Shown here: positions 6,505 to 16,217 of the stretch, in pieces
Position numbering within the stretch: position 1 is the stretch's first letter
Layout: each line of letters begins with the position of its first letter
Source: a virus
Virus record (IMG/VR): IMGVR_UViG_3300028840_002598
Location: 1 to 52,628 of that record
Strand: one strand, 5' to 3'
DNA: 52,628 nucleotides
Notes under the pieces: model-generated
Seen by the model: only the letters and a program-made list of their open reading frames with translations
What the model was told of the DNA's origin: nothing
Database searches by the model: none
Translations under genes and position numbers: made by a program

Positions 6505-8427
6505 ATGGCCCAGACAACGCTCTATGATATTCGCCTCCGCTACCAAATGGAGGACCGCGCCACGCGGCCCATGCGGGCCATGTCCCAGCAAGTTGAGCGG
6601 ACGGCGAAGTCCTCGCGGTTGCTGTCCTCCGCGTGGGGCAAGATCGGCGCGGCCGCTGGCGCTTACTTCGGGGTTCGCGCCGGGGCGAAACACCTGATCG
6701 GGTTCAACGCCTCCATGGAACAGGCCAAGATCCAAATGGCCGGCATGGTGTCCCTGACCACAAAAAAGGGCTGGACGGAATCCATGGGCGAGGCCACCGC
6801 GCTGGTGGATCGCCTCCAGGAGCGCGCCAAAAAGTCCGTGGGCACCACCAAGGACATGGTGGACATGTCCTCGCTGATCGTGAGGCCGATCAGCCAAGCC
6901 GGCCTTGGAATGCAAGATCTTGAGGATCTCACCGCCGGCGCCGTGGTGGCCGCGCGCGCGTTCGGCATGGAGGCGGACGTGGCCGCCCGGGACATCGAAT
7001 CCGTGCTAATGGGCCGCGTGCGCTCCGTGGACCTGTTCGCCCGCGCCCTCCTCGAACCCATGGGGATGATCGGGGACAAGGGCCGCGAGGCGTTCAACGC
7101 CATGAGCGCCCAGCAACGCGCCATGTATCTGAAAAGCGCGCTCACCAGCGAAGCGATCACGAACATGGCCAAGGCGCAGGAAAACTCATTCTCCGGCGTC
7201 TATTCCACGTTTCAGGACAACCTCCAGATCTTTCTGGGCAAGGTTGGCCTCCCCCTGTTCCGCGCCCTCACCGGCGAGATCCGATCGTGGAACGTGTGGA
7301 TCCACGCGAACGCCGATCGCGTGGAGGAGATGTCCCAGAAGCTCGCCAAGGGCCTCGCGTCGATCTTCGGGCTCCTCCGGGACGTGGCCGGTTTCTTTGT
7401 GAACCACGCGGATACGCTCCTCCTGGTGGCCAAGGGGTTTGCCGCGTACAAACTAGGCACGATGGCCGGGGGCCTGGTGGGCCAGGTAGGAGGGCTAACC
7501 GGGCGCCTCACGCGGCGAGCTGGCGCCGGGCTCCTCATGGGCAACATGAACAAGGCCGGTTTGTCCGTGGCCAAGTTCGGAGCCGGCATCGCCACGGCCG
7601 CGGGCGCGGTTGCCAAGTACGCGGGCGCCGTGGGTGTGGCCTACGTGGCAATGAAAGGGCTCTATGACTGGTGGCGCTCCGCGGAGAACAAGCGCCGCGC
7701 TGAGGAGCGGAAGCGAATTCAAAAGGGCCAGGAGGTAATGGAGCGCGTTAGCGTTCCCAAGCTGGGGGAAAGTATCGCAACCTACGGCGCCGGCATGAGC
7801 GAGCTGGAGAAGCTCGCGGCGAAACGCGAGGCGGTGGGGTTCTTTGGGGCCAGGGCCGGAACGCCGGAACACATGAAAGCGTTTCGCGCGGAGAATGAGG
7901 AGCAATACCTCCGCGAGGTGCAACTGGCCACCACGCTGGGGGGCAAGGCCGGCGAGATCCGCGGCATGTACAAACAGATCGCCGAATACGCCCAGCAAAC
8001 CGGCCTCAGCCCCACAAACCTGGCCGAATTCAAAGCGTCCGATTTCAAGGGATACGCTCAACAGATCGCCACCAAGGAGGGCGTTCTGGAACAGGAATTC
8101 GCCGTCCAGTCTATCGAGTCCGCGCTACAGCGCCTTAACATGGAGATGGCGAACAGCACGGACCGCGCCGGGGACTTCGCGCGCATGTTGCAGGGGACCT
8201 ACCTCCCCAGCGTTCTGGCGTCCGCCATGGAAACGCACCGGGCCGCCGGCCAGGAGGGACCGTCCACGGCGTTGCCACCGATCGGAGGAGCTGGCAAGCC
8301 TCCCAAGATCAACGTGACGATCCACCGAATCGAGGCGAAGTCCGAGGACCCGGATCGATTCGTGTTCGATCTCGCGCGCACGTTCGAGGACGTGGCGCGG
8401 ACCGGAAGCTACAGGGGAGGCCCGTAA
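6505..8427 (+). CDS. Tape measure protein
   Basis: A 640-residue protein starting three bases after the chaperone stop. It is helix-rich and alanine/glycine-rich. Early sequence MRAMSQQVERTAKSSRLLSSAWGKIGAAAG is typical of tape measure N-termini. Hydrophobic segments lie about residues 305-345 and 345-390 (GLLMGN, GAGIATAAGAVAKYAGAVGVAYVAM), which in the family form the membrane-inserting part during injection. It fixes tail length and passes into the cell with DNA. The rule of about 1.5 angstrom per residue gives a tail near 95 nm, an inference only. No peptidase domain is seen. Confidence 0.87.
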   Translation: MAQTTLYDIRLRYQMEDRATRPMRAMSQQVERTAKSSRLLSSAWGKIGAAAGAYFGVRAGAKHLIGFNASMEQAKIQMAGMVSLTTKKGWTESMGEATALVDRLQERAKKSVGTTKDMVDMSSLIVRPISQAGLGMQDLEDLTAGAVVAARAFGMEADVAARDIESVLMGRVRSVDLFARALLEPMGMIGDKGREAFNAMSAQQRAMYLKSALTSEAITNMAKAQENSFSGVYSTFQDNLQIFLGKVGLPLFRALTGEIRSWNVWIHANADRVEEMSQKLAKGLASIFGLLRDVAGFFVNHADTLLLVAKGFAAYKLGTMAGGLVGQVGGLTGRLTRRAGAGLLMGNMNKAGLSVAKFGAGIATAAGAVAKYAGAVGVAYVAMKGLYDWWRSAENKRRAEERKRIQKGQEVMERVSVPKLGESIATYGAGMSELEKLAAKREAVGFFGARAGTPEHMKAFRAENEEQYLREVQLATTLGGKAGEIRGMYKQIAEYAQQTGLSPTNLAEFKASDFKGYAQQIATKEGVLEQEFAVQSIESALQRLNMEMANSTDRAGDFARMLQGTYLPSVLASAMETHRAAGQEGPSTALPPIGGAGKPPKINVTIHRIEAKSEDPDRFVFDLARTFEDVARTGSYRGGP

Positions 8428-8428
8428 C

Positions 8429-9538
8429 GTGTCCAGCGCCGGCGCATTCACGATCCAGGAGATAGGACGGATCGGACGCAAAACCGGAGGGCGGCCGGAT
8501 GGCGGCCCGTCCGCCTCATTCGAGTGGGTGTCCGATCGAACGCCGCCGGACCCGGCAAAGGGCGGCGCGCGCGCGTGCCCCCTCGCGCCGTGGAACATGG
8601 GCGGCACCATGCGGCACGTGCGAACCGACTACAGCGGATCGCGCACGCCGTCCGTTCAAGTCCTTGGCCCCAGGAAAAAGGCCCAGACGTTCCGCGGCCG
8701 CTGGGATGATCGTTACAATTTCGCCGGCTACGCGGCCGGGGAAATGCGGCGGTTCGAGGCCATGTGCGAGCGCGGGAACCTGGTCCGGATCCAGTTCCAG
8801 GGCCAGGCGTTCGAGGGCCAGATCACGGACTGGGATTTCCCCTACCGGCGAGCCTGGTACATCGAATACACGTTCACGTTTGATCCCCACGTGCGAGCGG
8901 GGGAGGCGAACATGGACGATCGTTCGCCCACCACCACCGTGTCCACTCAGCAAGCGTTCGATGATCTGGACTTCCTGGTGGACACGATCCTGGACGCACA
9001 GGACTACGCGCCGCGCACGGCCGTTGCCGGGGATGTCATGGACACCGTGGACGCCTCGCTGGCCTCCATGAGCGCGAGCCGGGACGCCATCGGGGACACC
9101 CTCGATCAGCGTGAGTTGATCAAGGAGGACGTGAGGCCGATCGAGGCGTTCACCAGGATGGCCACGCAATTCCGGCAAGCCCAGAATGACGCGCTTTCGA
9201 TCCTGGACGATCTCACCGCCGTGCGATCGGACCTGGACCTGGCGCACAGGACGGCCATGTCCGTGCTGGCGTTCGAGGACTGGTCACGATCGATCCGGTT
9301 CCGGGCTCGCGTTGCGCTGGGCACCTCGCGCGCGGCGGCGCTTGGCGTGGAGGAGCGTTCGGACCCGAACGCGCTCGCGCTGTACCGTCCCCACCGCGGG
9401 GAATCGCTTATGAAGATCTCGCGGCGGTTCTACGGGACGCCGCATTGCTGGGGCCTGATCGCCGAACGGAACGCGCTCACCACGATGGCGCTCACCGGGG
9501 ACGAATTGCTGATCATCCCGGAGCGGGGGACCGGCTAG
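8429..9538 (+). CDS. Baseplate/hub protein with DNA-circulation-type N-terminus and LysM-like C-terminus
   Basis: A 369-residue protein starting at GTG two bases after the tape measure stop. Residues 40-150 (NMGGTMRHVRTDYSGSRTPSVQVLGP, WDDRYNFAGYAAGEMRRFEAMCERGN) resemble hub proteins that bind the tape measure end. The last 55 residues (YRPHRGESLMKISRRFYGTPHCWGLIAERN, then GDELLIIPE) form a LysM-like fold as in T4 gp53 and P2 gpX, which dock the wedge onto the hub. Middle residues 170-300 look helical. Confidence 0.7.
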   Translation: MSSAGAFTIQEIGRIGRKTGGRPDGGPSASFEWVSDRTPPDPAKGGARACPLAPWNMGGTMRHVRTDYSGSRTPSVQVLGPRKKAQTFRGRWDDRYNFAGYAAGEMRRFEAMCERGNLVRIQFQGQAFEGQITDWDFPYRRAWYIEYTFTFDPHVRAGEANMDDRSPTTTVSTQQAFDDLDFLVDTILDAQDYAPRTAVAGDVMDTVDASLASMSASRDAIGDTLDQRELIKEDVRPIEAFTRMATQFRQAQNDALSILDDLTAVRSDLDLAHRTAMSVLAFEDWSRSIRFRARVALGTSRAAALGVEERSDPNALALYRPHRGESLMKISRRFYGTPHCWGLIAERNALTTMALTGDELLIIPERGTG

Positions 9539-9539
9539 G

Positions 9540-11126
9540 ATGTCCCGGGTTTACTATCCGCAATGCCGCGCGATCCTCCAGGTGGTTTTCGATGGCTTCG
9601 GGGCGGACGCGCGGGACACGGAACCGATCATCTTTCCCGTGCTTCCCAAGGCCGCCACGGTCCACCGGAACGCCTACGATGATCCGGACTCCTGGGAGAT
9701 TACGTTTGACGCGGACGATTTCCCCGTCGACCCCCAGCTAGTCCGCGCCGGCGCCGCGGAGGTGTACCTATTCCAGACACCCGGCCAGGGCAACCCGGAG
9801 CTAATGGATCGCCAGTTCAGCGCCCTGGACGCGCCCACCTCCGGCCGTGAGCGCTCGCCGGCTGAGGAGCTGGGCCTGGAGGTGAAGGCACAGAACAGCA
9901 AGGAGCGCTTTGTGTGGGGCACCAAGCCCACCGTGGCCGGGCTGTTCGATGACATGACCGCGAACTATGACGATTCCGGCCGGTGGATCACGATCAGCGG
10001 CCAGGATTACACGGCCTACCTGGACGGCCGGCAATGGCCCCCCACGGACAAGGGCAAGCCGCGGCGCATCCCCACCGGCAAGCGCCTGGACAGATTCGTC
10101 CAGGCGATCCTCGCCATGGCGGACCCGGACGATCGCCTGGGTGTTGAGGTGTGGGGCGTCAAGGACTCCCAGCTCCCACGTGTGGGCCAGAACGAAACGC
10201 GCGGCAAGCGGCGCGGCATCCCGATCGAACAGGATACGACCTATTGGGACGTTATCTCGAAAACGGTCCGGCGCCACGGGTTCGTGTGTTTCGTGCGCGG
10301 CCTGGAGGTGATTATCACGCACCCCCAGAACCTCACCACGGCCGGCGCGATCGATGTCCGGCGCTTCACATGGGGAAAGAACCTCGAATCCCTGGAACTA
10401 ACCCGGCACCTCGGAAAGAAAACCGTTCCCTCGATCATCATTCAGTCCTATTCGGACCGGGATCGCGAGCCAATCACGATCGAGTATCCGAAAGGCGCCT
10501 GGCAAAAAGTCAAAACCAGCTCGCGGAAGCTCAAGCGCGGAGGCACCTCCACCAGTATCAAGAAAACGAACGAATACGAGATCATTCCGGTGTATGGAAT
10601 CACCGATCGCGCCGTGCTTCGCCAGATGGCCAAGGCGCGCCACGATCGGCTTGGCCGCGAGGAGCGGGAGGTGATCTTTAGAACACGCGATCTCACGGAC
10701 ATCAGAGATCGGGACATCATGGACCTGGCCGCCGGCGATTCCGTGTCCCTGAACTGGGACGAATTCTCGCGGGACCATGCGCTCCTCAGCGATGAGAAAG
10801 TCCCCGAGGCCACCAAGGTGAGCCACCTCCTATCGCGCGGGTTCACCGAGGGCGCGGCACAGGTGATCGCGTCCAAGTACACCGAGCTACGCGGCCTCAC
10901 GCGCCCGCTCCGTGTGGGTGAGGTGAGCTACGAATACGACGTCGACAACGGCGTGAGCATTGAGGGCCGCTTGCTGGACTACATCGTGGTCGACGGGCTC
11001 CGTGACCAGGCCGCGAAAACGCCGCGGAAGTCCGCGGCCAAGCGCGAACAGAAGCGGAGGAAAAGGGACGGCACCGGCGTGGGCGATCTAACCTGGAACC
11101 ACCTCAAGGGGACGGCGCTCGAATGA
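9540..11126 (+). CDS. Baseplate hub protein (gpD/gp27-like)
   Basis: A 528-residue protein one base after the previous gene. It has the four-domain character of gpD/gp27 hub proteins: N-terminal strands (ITFDADDFPVDPQLVRAGAAEVYLFQ), a stretch ITISGQDYTAYLDGRQWPP, a swapped helical part with FVQAILAMADP and the segment YWDVISKTVRRHGFVCFVRGLEVIIT, and a final domain with VGEVSYEYDVDNGVSIEGRLLDYIVV. The C-terminus is very basic (AAKREQKRRKRDGTG). It forms the ring joining tube to spike. The next gene encodes the spike and overlaps by four bases. Confidence 0.75.
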   Translation: MSRVYYPQCRAILQVVFDGFGADARDTEPIIFPVLPKAATVHRNAYDDPDSWEITFDADDFPVDPQLVRAGAAEVYLFQTPGQGNPELMDRQFSALDAPTSGRERSPAEELGLEVKAQNSKERFVWGTKPTVAGLFDDMTANYDDSGRWITISGQDYTAYLDGRQWPPTDKGKPRRIPTGKRLDRFVQAILAMADPDDRLGVEVWGVKDSQLPRVGQNETRGKRRGIPIEQDTTYWDVISKTVRRHGFVCFVRGLEVIITHPQNLTTAGAIDVRRFTWGKNLESLELTRHLGKKTVPSIIIQSYSDRDREPITIEYPKGAWQKVKTSSRKLKRGGTSTSIKKTNEYEIIPVYGITDRAVLRQMAKARHDRLGREEREVIFRTRDLTDIRDRDIMDLAAGDSVSLNWDEFSRDHALLSDEKVPEATKVSHLLSRGFTEGAAQVIASKYTELRGLTRPLRVGEVSYEYDVDNGVSIEGRLLDYIVVDGLRDQAAKTPRKSAAKREQKRRKRDGTGVGDLTWNHLKGTALE

Positions 11127-11710
11127 CGATCCTCCGCAAGCCGAAGCGCCGGCGCCACGCAACCAAGCGCCTGAACCTCGAACCACTCGCGCGCGCCCTC
11201 CAGTCCGCCGGAGGCCCGGCCAAGCTGTGGGTGGGCCTTGGCGTGGTCGCGTTGCCGGAGGGCGAGTCCTCCCATTGGGAGCTGGTGGAGGAGGACGGCC
11301 AGGTGGTGGACATCCTGGTGGACGTGGAGCTAATGCCGAACGCCCTGGACGTGACGTGCCGGCTAGGCAACGCCGGCGGTGGCGCGGGCCGCGGCATCTG
11401 GGCGATCCCCGCGGTGGGCGATGAGGTGATCGTGGCGATGCCGGCCGGGGAGCTGGCGTTCGCCCCGTCGATCGTTGCCGTGCTGTCCTCGGGCAACGTT
11501 CCGAATCCGTCCGGCGAGGGACCGGCCGCTGGCCGAACGATCATCATGGATCAGGAGGTGCTGATCCACGATGGCACCGGCGGCACCGATCAGGTGGTCC
11601 TAAAGTCCGCCTATGAAGTCCACAAGCATGGCACCGGCACCGGCCCCAGTTCGCCGCCGGACAACGCCGCGGCGCCCACCAGTTACTCCCAGGTGGTGAA
11701 GGTCAAATAA
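11123..11710 (+). CDS. Baseplate spike protein (gpV/gp5-like)
   Basis: A 195-residue protein overlapping the hub by ATGA. The middle is an OB-fold-type segment (GIWAIPAVGDEVIVAMPAGEL...PSIVAVLSSGN), the hallmark of gpV/gp5 spikes. Near the C-terminus lies YEVHKHGTGTGP, an HxH motif that in spike tips binds iron and sharpens the point. The beta-helix section is short. A basic N-terminal tail (RKPKRRRHATKRLN) is unusual. The trimer pierces the outer membrane when the sheath contracts. Confidence 0.78.
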   Translation: MTILRKPKRRRHATKRLNLEPLARALQSAGGPAKLWVGLGVVALPEGESSHWELVEEDGQVVDILVDVELMPNALDVTCRLGNAGGGAGRGIWAIPAVGDEVIVAMPAGELAFAPSIVAVLSSGNVPNPSGEGPAAGRTIIMDQEVLIHDGTGGTDQVVLKSAYEVHKHGTGTGPSSPPDNAAAPTSYSQVVKVK

Positions 11711-12195
11711 TGGCCCTCAGCGAGTCCACGCTGGCCACCGCGCTGGAGAACATGACTCCCACCCTCACGGCGGGGGAGGGGGAACAGGCGCTTGCTGAGG
11801 CTTACGGCGACTATATGGCGAACCGAGCACAGGCATCGCTTGTGCTGATCACCCAAGCCTCCGTTGAATCGTTCGCCGTGCCGGCGATGGCTGGCGCTAT
11901 GGCGTTCACGCCCGGCGCCAGTTCCTCGGAGGGCGCCGCGGCGGTGGTCGCGGGCCTGGTGGCGTTCTGGGGCGCGCTGGTGGCGGCGCCAGCCCTCTAT
12001 TTCAGTGGGGCCACCCTGATCACGCCCCCCACGTTCGCCGGCCTCCAGGCGGCGCTGGCGGCCGCGTTCGATGCGAACACCTCCGGGGAGGCAACGCTAG
12101 AGGAGGCCGCGGAGGCGCTGGGGGCCGTGATCCACCCGGCAACCGACAATCAAGGCACGGCCACGATCGCGTCCGTGTCCTACCCGATCACGTGA
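11710..12195 (+). CDS. Alanine-rich baseplate-region protein, unknown
   Basis: A 161-residue protein whose ATG overlaps the spike's TAA. Very alanine-rich, with helices (AGEGEQALAEAYGDYMANRAQASL) and a hydrophobic middle (AAAVVAGLVAFWGALVAAPALYF, about residues 76-100) that could cross a membrane or pack in a coil. Ends in short beta strands. It lies between spike and surface protein genes, so a virion role is likely. No known family recognised. Confidence 0.65.
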   Translation: MALSESTLATALENMTPTLTAGEGEQALAEAYGDYMANRAQASLVLITQASVESFAVPAMAGAMAFTPGASSSEGAAAVVAGLVAFWGALVAAPALYFSGATLITPPTFAGLQAALAAAFDANTSGEATLEEAAEALGAVIHPATDNQGTATIASVSYPIT

Positions 12196-12202
12196 GGACC
12201 CG

Positions 12203-13159
12203 ATGGCAATCCCCAGCCTAGAGAAAAACTACGAATTCGATCTCAACCGCCACGTGGGCGTGGTCGGAGGACAGCACAACGCCTATCGGGAATGCTATTT
12301 CAACATGAAACAGGCGTGGATCAACTGGACGGCCGGCGCGGCCACCGTGTGGGGATCCTCCGATAAAACGAACTGGTCCAATACGGGGACGGATTACTGG
12401 GTGGATCAGTACGATCTCCTGACCGGTTCGCCGGGATCGTGGATCGTGCTGAACATGTACGGCGGCGGCCAGCTCCTCATGGCGCTGGGCTCCTCCTATG
12501 ACCACGGCTATATCCAGTATTCACCCGCCGGCCTGTACACCGGCGGCGGCGCCACCACGTTGCCCACCGCGGCGGACGCCTACACGTGGTCGAATAACGC
12601 GGACTGGTGGTTCGATGCCGGTAGCACCGAGCGGGACGGCCGCCTCCATTGCATACACTCCACGGACGGGGACGTGGAGCTGGTGTTCCTGGCGGACGCC
12701 GGGATTATCAAGTGCGCGATGATCTTTGTTCGCCCCCAGGACCCGGTTTCCGGCTGGACAGCGAATCACGTGGCGTGGTGCGTCTCCTACAGCGCCGGGG
12801 GCCGCCTCACGAACGCTTACCTTGGCCAATCCACCGATAATTTCGAGTTTCGCCAGGGCGGCGCGTGGCGGGACGGGTTCCTGTCGACCGCGAGCATGAA
12901 CCGCGAGGCGATCACGGAGCGAACGGAGCTATCGATCCAGTCATGGACCGGCAAGGTTCCAATGTCCCCGTGTGGGTTCGCCTCGATCATCGCCGGCGCC
13001 AAGGGCCGCCACGGGCGCATCCCCGATCTCTATTACGTCCACGATACCCTCAGCAACGGGGACACGATCGAGGACAACCCCTCCAGCCCCACCCGTGAAT
13101 GGTGCGTGTTCGAGTCGCTGGCGGTTCCGTGGGACGGTAGCGTCCCGCTCATGGCATAG
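12203..13159 (+). CDS. Tail surface protein A, paralogue of the next gene
   Basis: A 318-residue protein rich in Trp, Tyr, Gly, Ser and Asn, typical of extracellular beta folds. It begins MAIPSLEKNYEF and ends with a block containing YYVHDTLSNGDTIED, PSSPTREWCVF and AVPWDGS. The following protein has matching blocks at both ends (MAFPSKAKTYEF; MSTGDTVEA, ASPTFDWAVF, AVPWETG), so the two arose by duplication and diverged in the middle. Many phages carry such a protein near the baseplate, but its job is unknown. Host binding is plausible. Confidence 0.72.
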   Translation: MAIPSLEKNYEFDLNRHVGVVGGQHNAYRECYFNMKQAWINWTAGAATVWGSSDKTNWSNTGTDYWVDQYDLLTGSPGSWIVLNMYGGGQLLMALGSSYDHGYIQYSPAGLYTGGGATTLPTAADAYTWSNNADWWFDAGSTERDGRLHCIHSTDGDVELVFLADAGIIKCAMIFVRPQDPVSGWTANHVAWCVSYSAGGRLTNAYLGQSTDNFEFRQGGAWRDGFLSTASMNREAITERTELSIQSWTGKVPMSPCGFASIIAGAKGRHGRIPDLYYVHDTLSNGDTIEDNPSSPTREWCVFESLAVPWDGSVPLMA

Positions 13160-13168
13160 GAGGCACCG

Positions 13169-14161
13169 ATGGCGTTCCCCAGCAAAGCTAAAACCTACGA
13201 ATTCAGCGTGAACAACGCGATCACGTACACCACACAGGAAACCCTCATGTCCGCGTTTCTGTCGGACATTTACAATTTTTTCACGGGCGCCAGTTCCAAC
13301 CCGTGGATCCTCCGCGGTAGCAGCAACGGCGTGACGGCCGGCTGGCCAGGCCCCGGGTGGGGAAGCACGGGATCGGTGGTGTGGGCAAACGAGGGAACCG
13401 CGCACAGTTGGGCCGTGTTCGAGAACGCGGCCGGAACGGTCCAGATCCTATTCAATTGCCACAACAATAACGCCCTCACCCTCCAGCTTGGGGAGTGGAC
13501 AAGCGGGACCGGGGACGCGGCGAACGGCCCCACCGCGGTGGCGAGCCTCACGGCCGTGAGCGATGACCCCCACGGAACGAACCAGGCCGGCACCTACCGC
13601 TTTTCCTTCATACACGCCGATGACGGGGAGCTGGACTTTGCGATCATGACGGACCCGGGACACAGCGTGCGGACCGTCTATTGCCTTAGCAAGCTGCAAA
13701 GCGCGATCGCCGGGTTCACGAACCCATGGACGATCTACGCCTACCCGTGGGCAACCTACTACACCGCGGACAATTTCCACCGCTACGATCCGAGCTATTC
13801 CTATGGAATGTGGGAATACAATTGCTGGCACGGGTTCCAGGCCGGACCGCTTGGATCGATCTCCAACGTGTGGCGCGGGCGGCCGGTGATCGAGGCCGGT
13901 ATGGGTTTCGCGCTGGGGGAGAACGTGACGGCCATCCCGAACGAAATCAGTGGAAACTGGGGCATGTATCCGGTGGCCATGTGCGGCTACACCACGGGGG
14001 ACTACGGCGTGATCGGCGCGTTCGAGGATTTCTATTTCGTGGGGCCTGGGATGTCCACCGGGGACACCGTGGAGGCGAACGCGGCCAGCCCCACGTTTGA
14101 CTGGGCCGTGTTCGGGGAATTCGCCGTCCCGTGGGAAACCGGCACGGCGCCGATCGTATAG
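13169..14161 (+). CDS. Tail surface protein B, paralogue of the previous gene
   Basis: A 330-residue aromatic, glycine-rich protein with strong ribosome site AGGAGG. It shares N- and C-terminal blocks with 12203-13159 but the central 200 residues differ. Divergent centres with conserved ends suggest a scaffold that displays variable binding surfaces. No enzymatic motif is seen. Confidence 0.72.
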   Translation: MAFPSKAKTYEFSVNNAITYTTQETLMSAFLSDIYNFFTGASSNPWILRGSSNGVTAGWPGPGWGSTGSVVWANEGTAHSWAVFENAAGTVQILFNCHNNNALTLQLGEWTSGTGDAANGPTAVASLTAVSDDPHGTNQAGTYRFSFIHADDGELDFAIMTDPGHSVRTVYCLSKLQSAIAGFTNPWTIYAYPWATYYTADNFHRYDPSYSYGMWEYNCWHGFQAGPLGSISNVWRGRPVIEAGMGFALGENVTAIPNEISGNWGMYPVAMCGYTTGDYGVIGAFEDFYFVGPGMSTGDTVEANAASPTFDWAVFGEFAVPWETGTAPIV

Positions 14162-14170
14162 GAGGACACC

Positions 14171-14623
14171 ATGACGGCCCTGGACGGAGAACTGGTCCCG
14201 TTTCCAACCGCAACCGGAAGCGGGGACCGCTCGCACAGCGCGGGCGGTTACAAGGTGCCGGTAAGCGCCGGGCCGGACGCCACCGCTCCGACGATCACGA
14301 ACATGACGCCGGCGCCTGGTGTGTTCCCCGGTTCGCGCTACACGGCGAGCCGGACGCCGATCGAATTCGACGTGGAGGACCCGGCGCCCGGGATCCGCCT
14401 GGTGCTGGTCACCCTGAAATATGCGCGCCGAAACGAAACCCTGATCGTCTATGACGGATCGCAATTCGTTTACCCGTTCGATTCGGGCTCGAGCCTGGTC
14501 ACCTCGATCGCGAACGGCTATCACTTCAAAGTCCTACCGCGCGCCGGCTGGGAATCCGACCTGGATCAGCTCTGGGTGTATGCGCTGGACAGCGACGGGA
14601 ACATGGAGGACGGTTTGCCATGA
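14171..14623 (+). CDS. Beta-sandwich-like baseplate protein
   Basis: A 150-residue protein preceded by AGGAGG. Residues 35-150 look like one Ig-like sandwich: APTITNMTPAPGVF, TPIEFDVEDPAPGIRLVLVTLKY, LIVYDGSQFVYPF, LWVYALDSDGNMEDG. Such proteins often decorate baseplates or connect fibres. It overlaps the gp25-like gene by ATGA. Function not proven. Confidence 0.68.
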   Translation: MTALDGELVPFPTATGSGDRSHSAGGYKVPVSAGPDATAPTITNMTPAPGVFPGSRYTASRTPIEFDVEDPAPGIRLVLVTLKYARRNETLIVYDGSQFVYPFDSGSSLVTSIANGYHFKVLPRAGWESDLDQLWVYALDSDGNMEDGLP

Positions 14624-15096
14624 GCGGTTACACGTGGACCTTGCCCGGCGTTACCGTGGGGGCCGCGGGGATCGGCGATTCCGATCGCGCGAGCCAATAC
14701 GATCGCCTGTGGGGCCGGGACATTTGGCTGGACGTGACGGGGAGCGCAAACCTGGAGGTGACGCCCTCCGGCGATTACCTCACCGTGGGCGGCGCTCGCG
14801 CGCTTCGCCAGGCGATCGCCCGTCGTATAATCACCGATCCCGGCGAGTGGGCCACGTTGCCGGACTACGGCGTGGGCGCTCGCGCATTCGTCAAGTCACG
14901 GCGCACGCGCGCGGCCATGGACGAATTGATCGAGCGAATCCGCGGCCAGCTAGTCCAGGATCCGCGCGTGGAGGACGTGGCCGCCGTCGCCATCGATGAC
15001 GAAACGCCGGACCAGCTCACGATCAGCGTGTGGGTTCTGGCCAAGGGCCGCCCGCGGCAAACTGAAATGATCCACGCTTCCGTGGAGGTGTCCTGA
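14620..15096 (+). CDS. Baseplate wedge protein, gp25/gpW-like
   Basis: A 158-residue protein with the gp25-like core in the second half: LEVTPSGDYLTVGGARALRQAIARRIITDPGEW, LPDYGVG and DELIERIRGQLVQDPRVEDV, closely matching the family's R..i..rllT..Ge....p.yG pattern. It is followed by gpJ-like, the standard order. It starts sheath assembly at the baseplate wedge. Confidence 0.85.
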   Translation: MSGYTWTLPGVTVGAAGIGDSDRASQYDRLWGRDIWLDVTGSANLEVTPSGDYLTVGGARALRQAIARRIITDPGEWATLPDYGVGARAFVKSRRTRAAMDELIERIRGQLVQDPRVEDVAAVAIDDETPDQLTISVWVLAKGRPRQTEMIHASVEVS

Positions 15097-16214
15097 TGCC
15101 CGTAGCTCCGAGCTTTGAAGATCTCCTAGCCCAAGGAATGGCCGAAGCGCAAACCCGGCGGCCGTCCCTCCAGTTCTATGACGGGGACGTGAGCCTGGCC
15201 ACCTTGCACGGCGGCGCGGCCATGTCGGACGCTTGCATCCGATTCGGCGCGCAAGCGTTCCGCGAAACGTTCATTGACGGCGCGCGAGGCGATGCCCTCA
15301 CCGCGCTGGTCGACGATCACTATGGGATCCAGCGCCAGCCCTCCACCCAAGCACAGGCCACCGTTAGCTGGTCCAGGCCATCCCAGGGCGGCGGCGAGCC
15401 CGGTGGCACCATTCCGGCCGGCACCACGATCGCCACCGAATTCGACGCGGAAGGGAACGAAGTCCAGTTCACCACGGATGCAAACCTGGTGTTCGGCGTT
15501 GGCGTCCTGGGGCCGCTGGACGTGAGCGCCACCGCGGTCGACCCGGGGACGGACGGCAACGTGGCCGCGGCCTCGATCGTCCGGGTGATCGATGTCCCGT
15601 CATTTGATGCCACGTTCCAAGTCACGAACGCGGCGGCCGCCGGCGGCGGCAACGATGAGGAATCGGACACCGAGCTACGGCGACGGGCGCGGGACTTCTG
15701 GTCCACGCTTCGCCGTGGCACGCTGGCGGCGCTCGAATACGGCGCCCAGCAAGTGGACAGCGTGCGCGTGGCCAAGGCCACCGAGGACGGCCAGGGCCTT
15801 GTCACCGTGCGCGTGACGGACGCGGACGGCAACTCCACCGCCGAAATGGTGGCGGACGTGGAGGCCGAGCTGGAGAACTGGCGCTGTGCCGGCGTCAATG
15901 TCACCGTGCTGGGCGGCGATCCCCTCCTGGTGGACTTCACCGCGGAACTGATCGTCCGGGCCGGGTTCGATGTCCTGGCGCATGTCACCGAGCTGGAGGA
16001 CGCGGCCACCGCCCGAATGGCCAAGCTCAAGGCCGGGGAAACCTGCTATCTGGACATGATCGACGCCTCGATCATCGCCGTTTATCCCGATGACATCCTG
16101 AAAGTCACCCTGACCGCGATCACCGTGGGCGGTTCGCCGGCCTCGATCGCGGACATCGTTCCCGGCGCCGATGAGGTGATCCGGGCTGGTACACTTACGA
16201 TCGTAGGAGCGTAA
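15096..16214 (+). CDS. Baseplate J-like wedge protein
   Basis: A 372-residue protein overlapping the upstream TGA by one base. Family signatures: FRETFIDGARGDALTALVDDHYGIQRQPSTQAQATVSW near the N-terminus, then PGGTIPAGTTIATE, a segment AVDPGTDGNVAAASIV, GGNDEESDTELRRRARDFW, and a C-terminal half with VRVTDADGNS. These are the conserved parts of Mu gp47/P2 gpJ. It is the main wedge subunit and binds gp25-like and gpI-like proteins. Confidence 0.88.
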   Translation: MPVAPSFEDLLAQGMAEAQTRRPSLQFYDGDVSLATLHGGAAMSDACIRFGAQAFRETFIDGARGDALTALVDDHYGIQRQPSTQAQATVSWSRPSQGGGEPGGTIPAGTTIATEFDAEGNEVQFTTDANLVFGVGVLGPLDVSATAVDPGTDGNVAAASIVRVIDVPSFDATFQVTNAAAAGGGNDEESDTELRRRARDFWSTLRRGTLAALEYGAQQVDSVRVAKATEDGQGLVTVRVTDADGNSTAEMVADVEAELENWRCAGVNVTVLGGDPLLVDFTAELIVRAGFDVLAHVTELEDAATARMAKLKAGETCYLDMIDASIIAVYPDDILKVTLTAITVGGSPASIADIVPGADEVIRAGTLTIVGA

Positions 16215-16217
16215 CCC

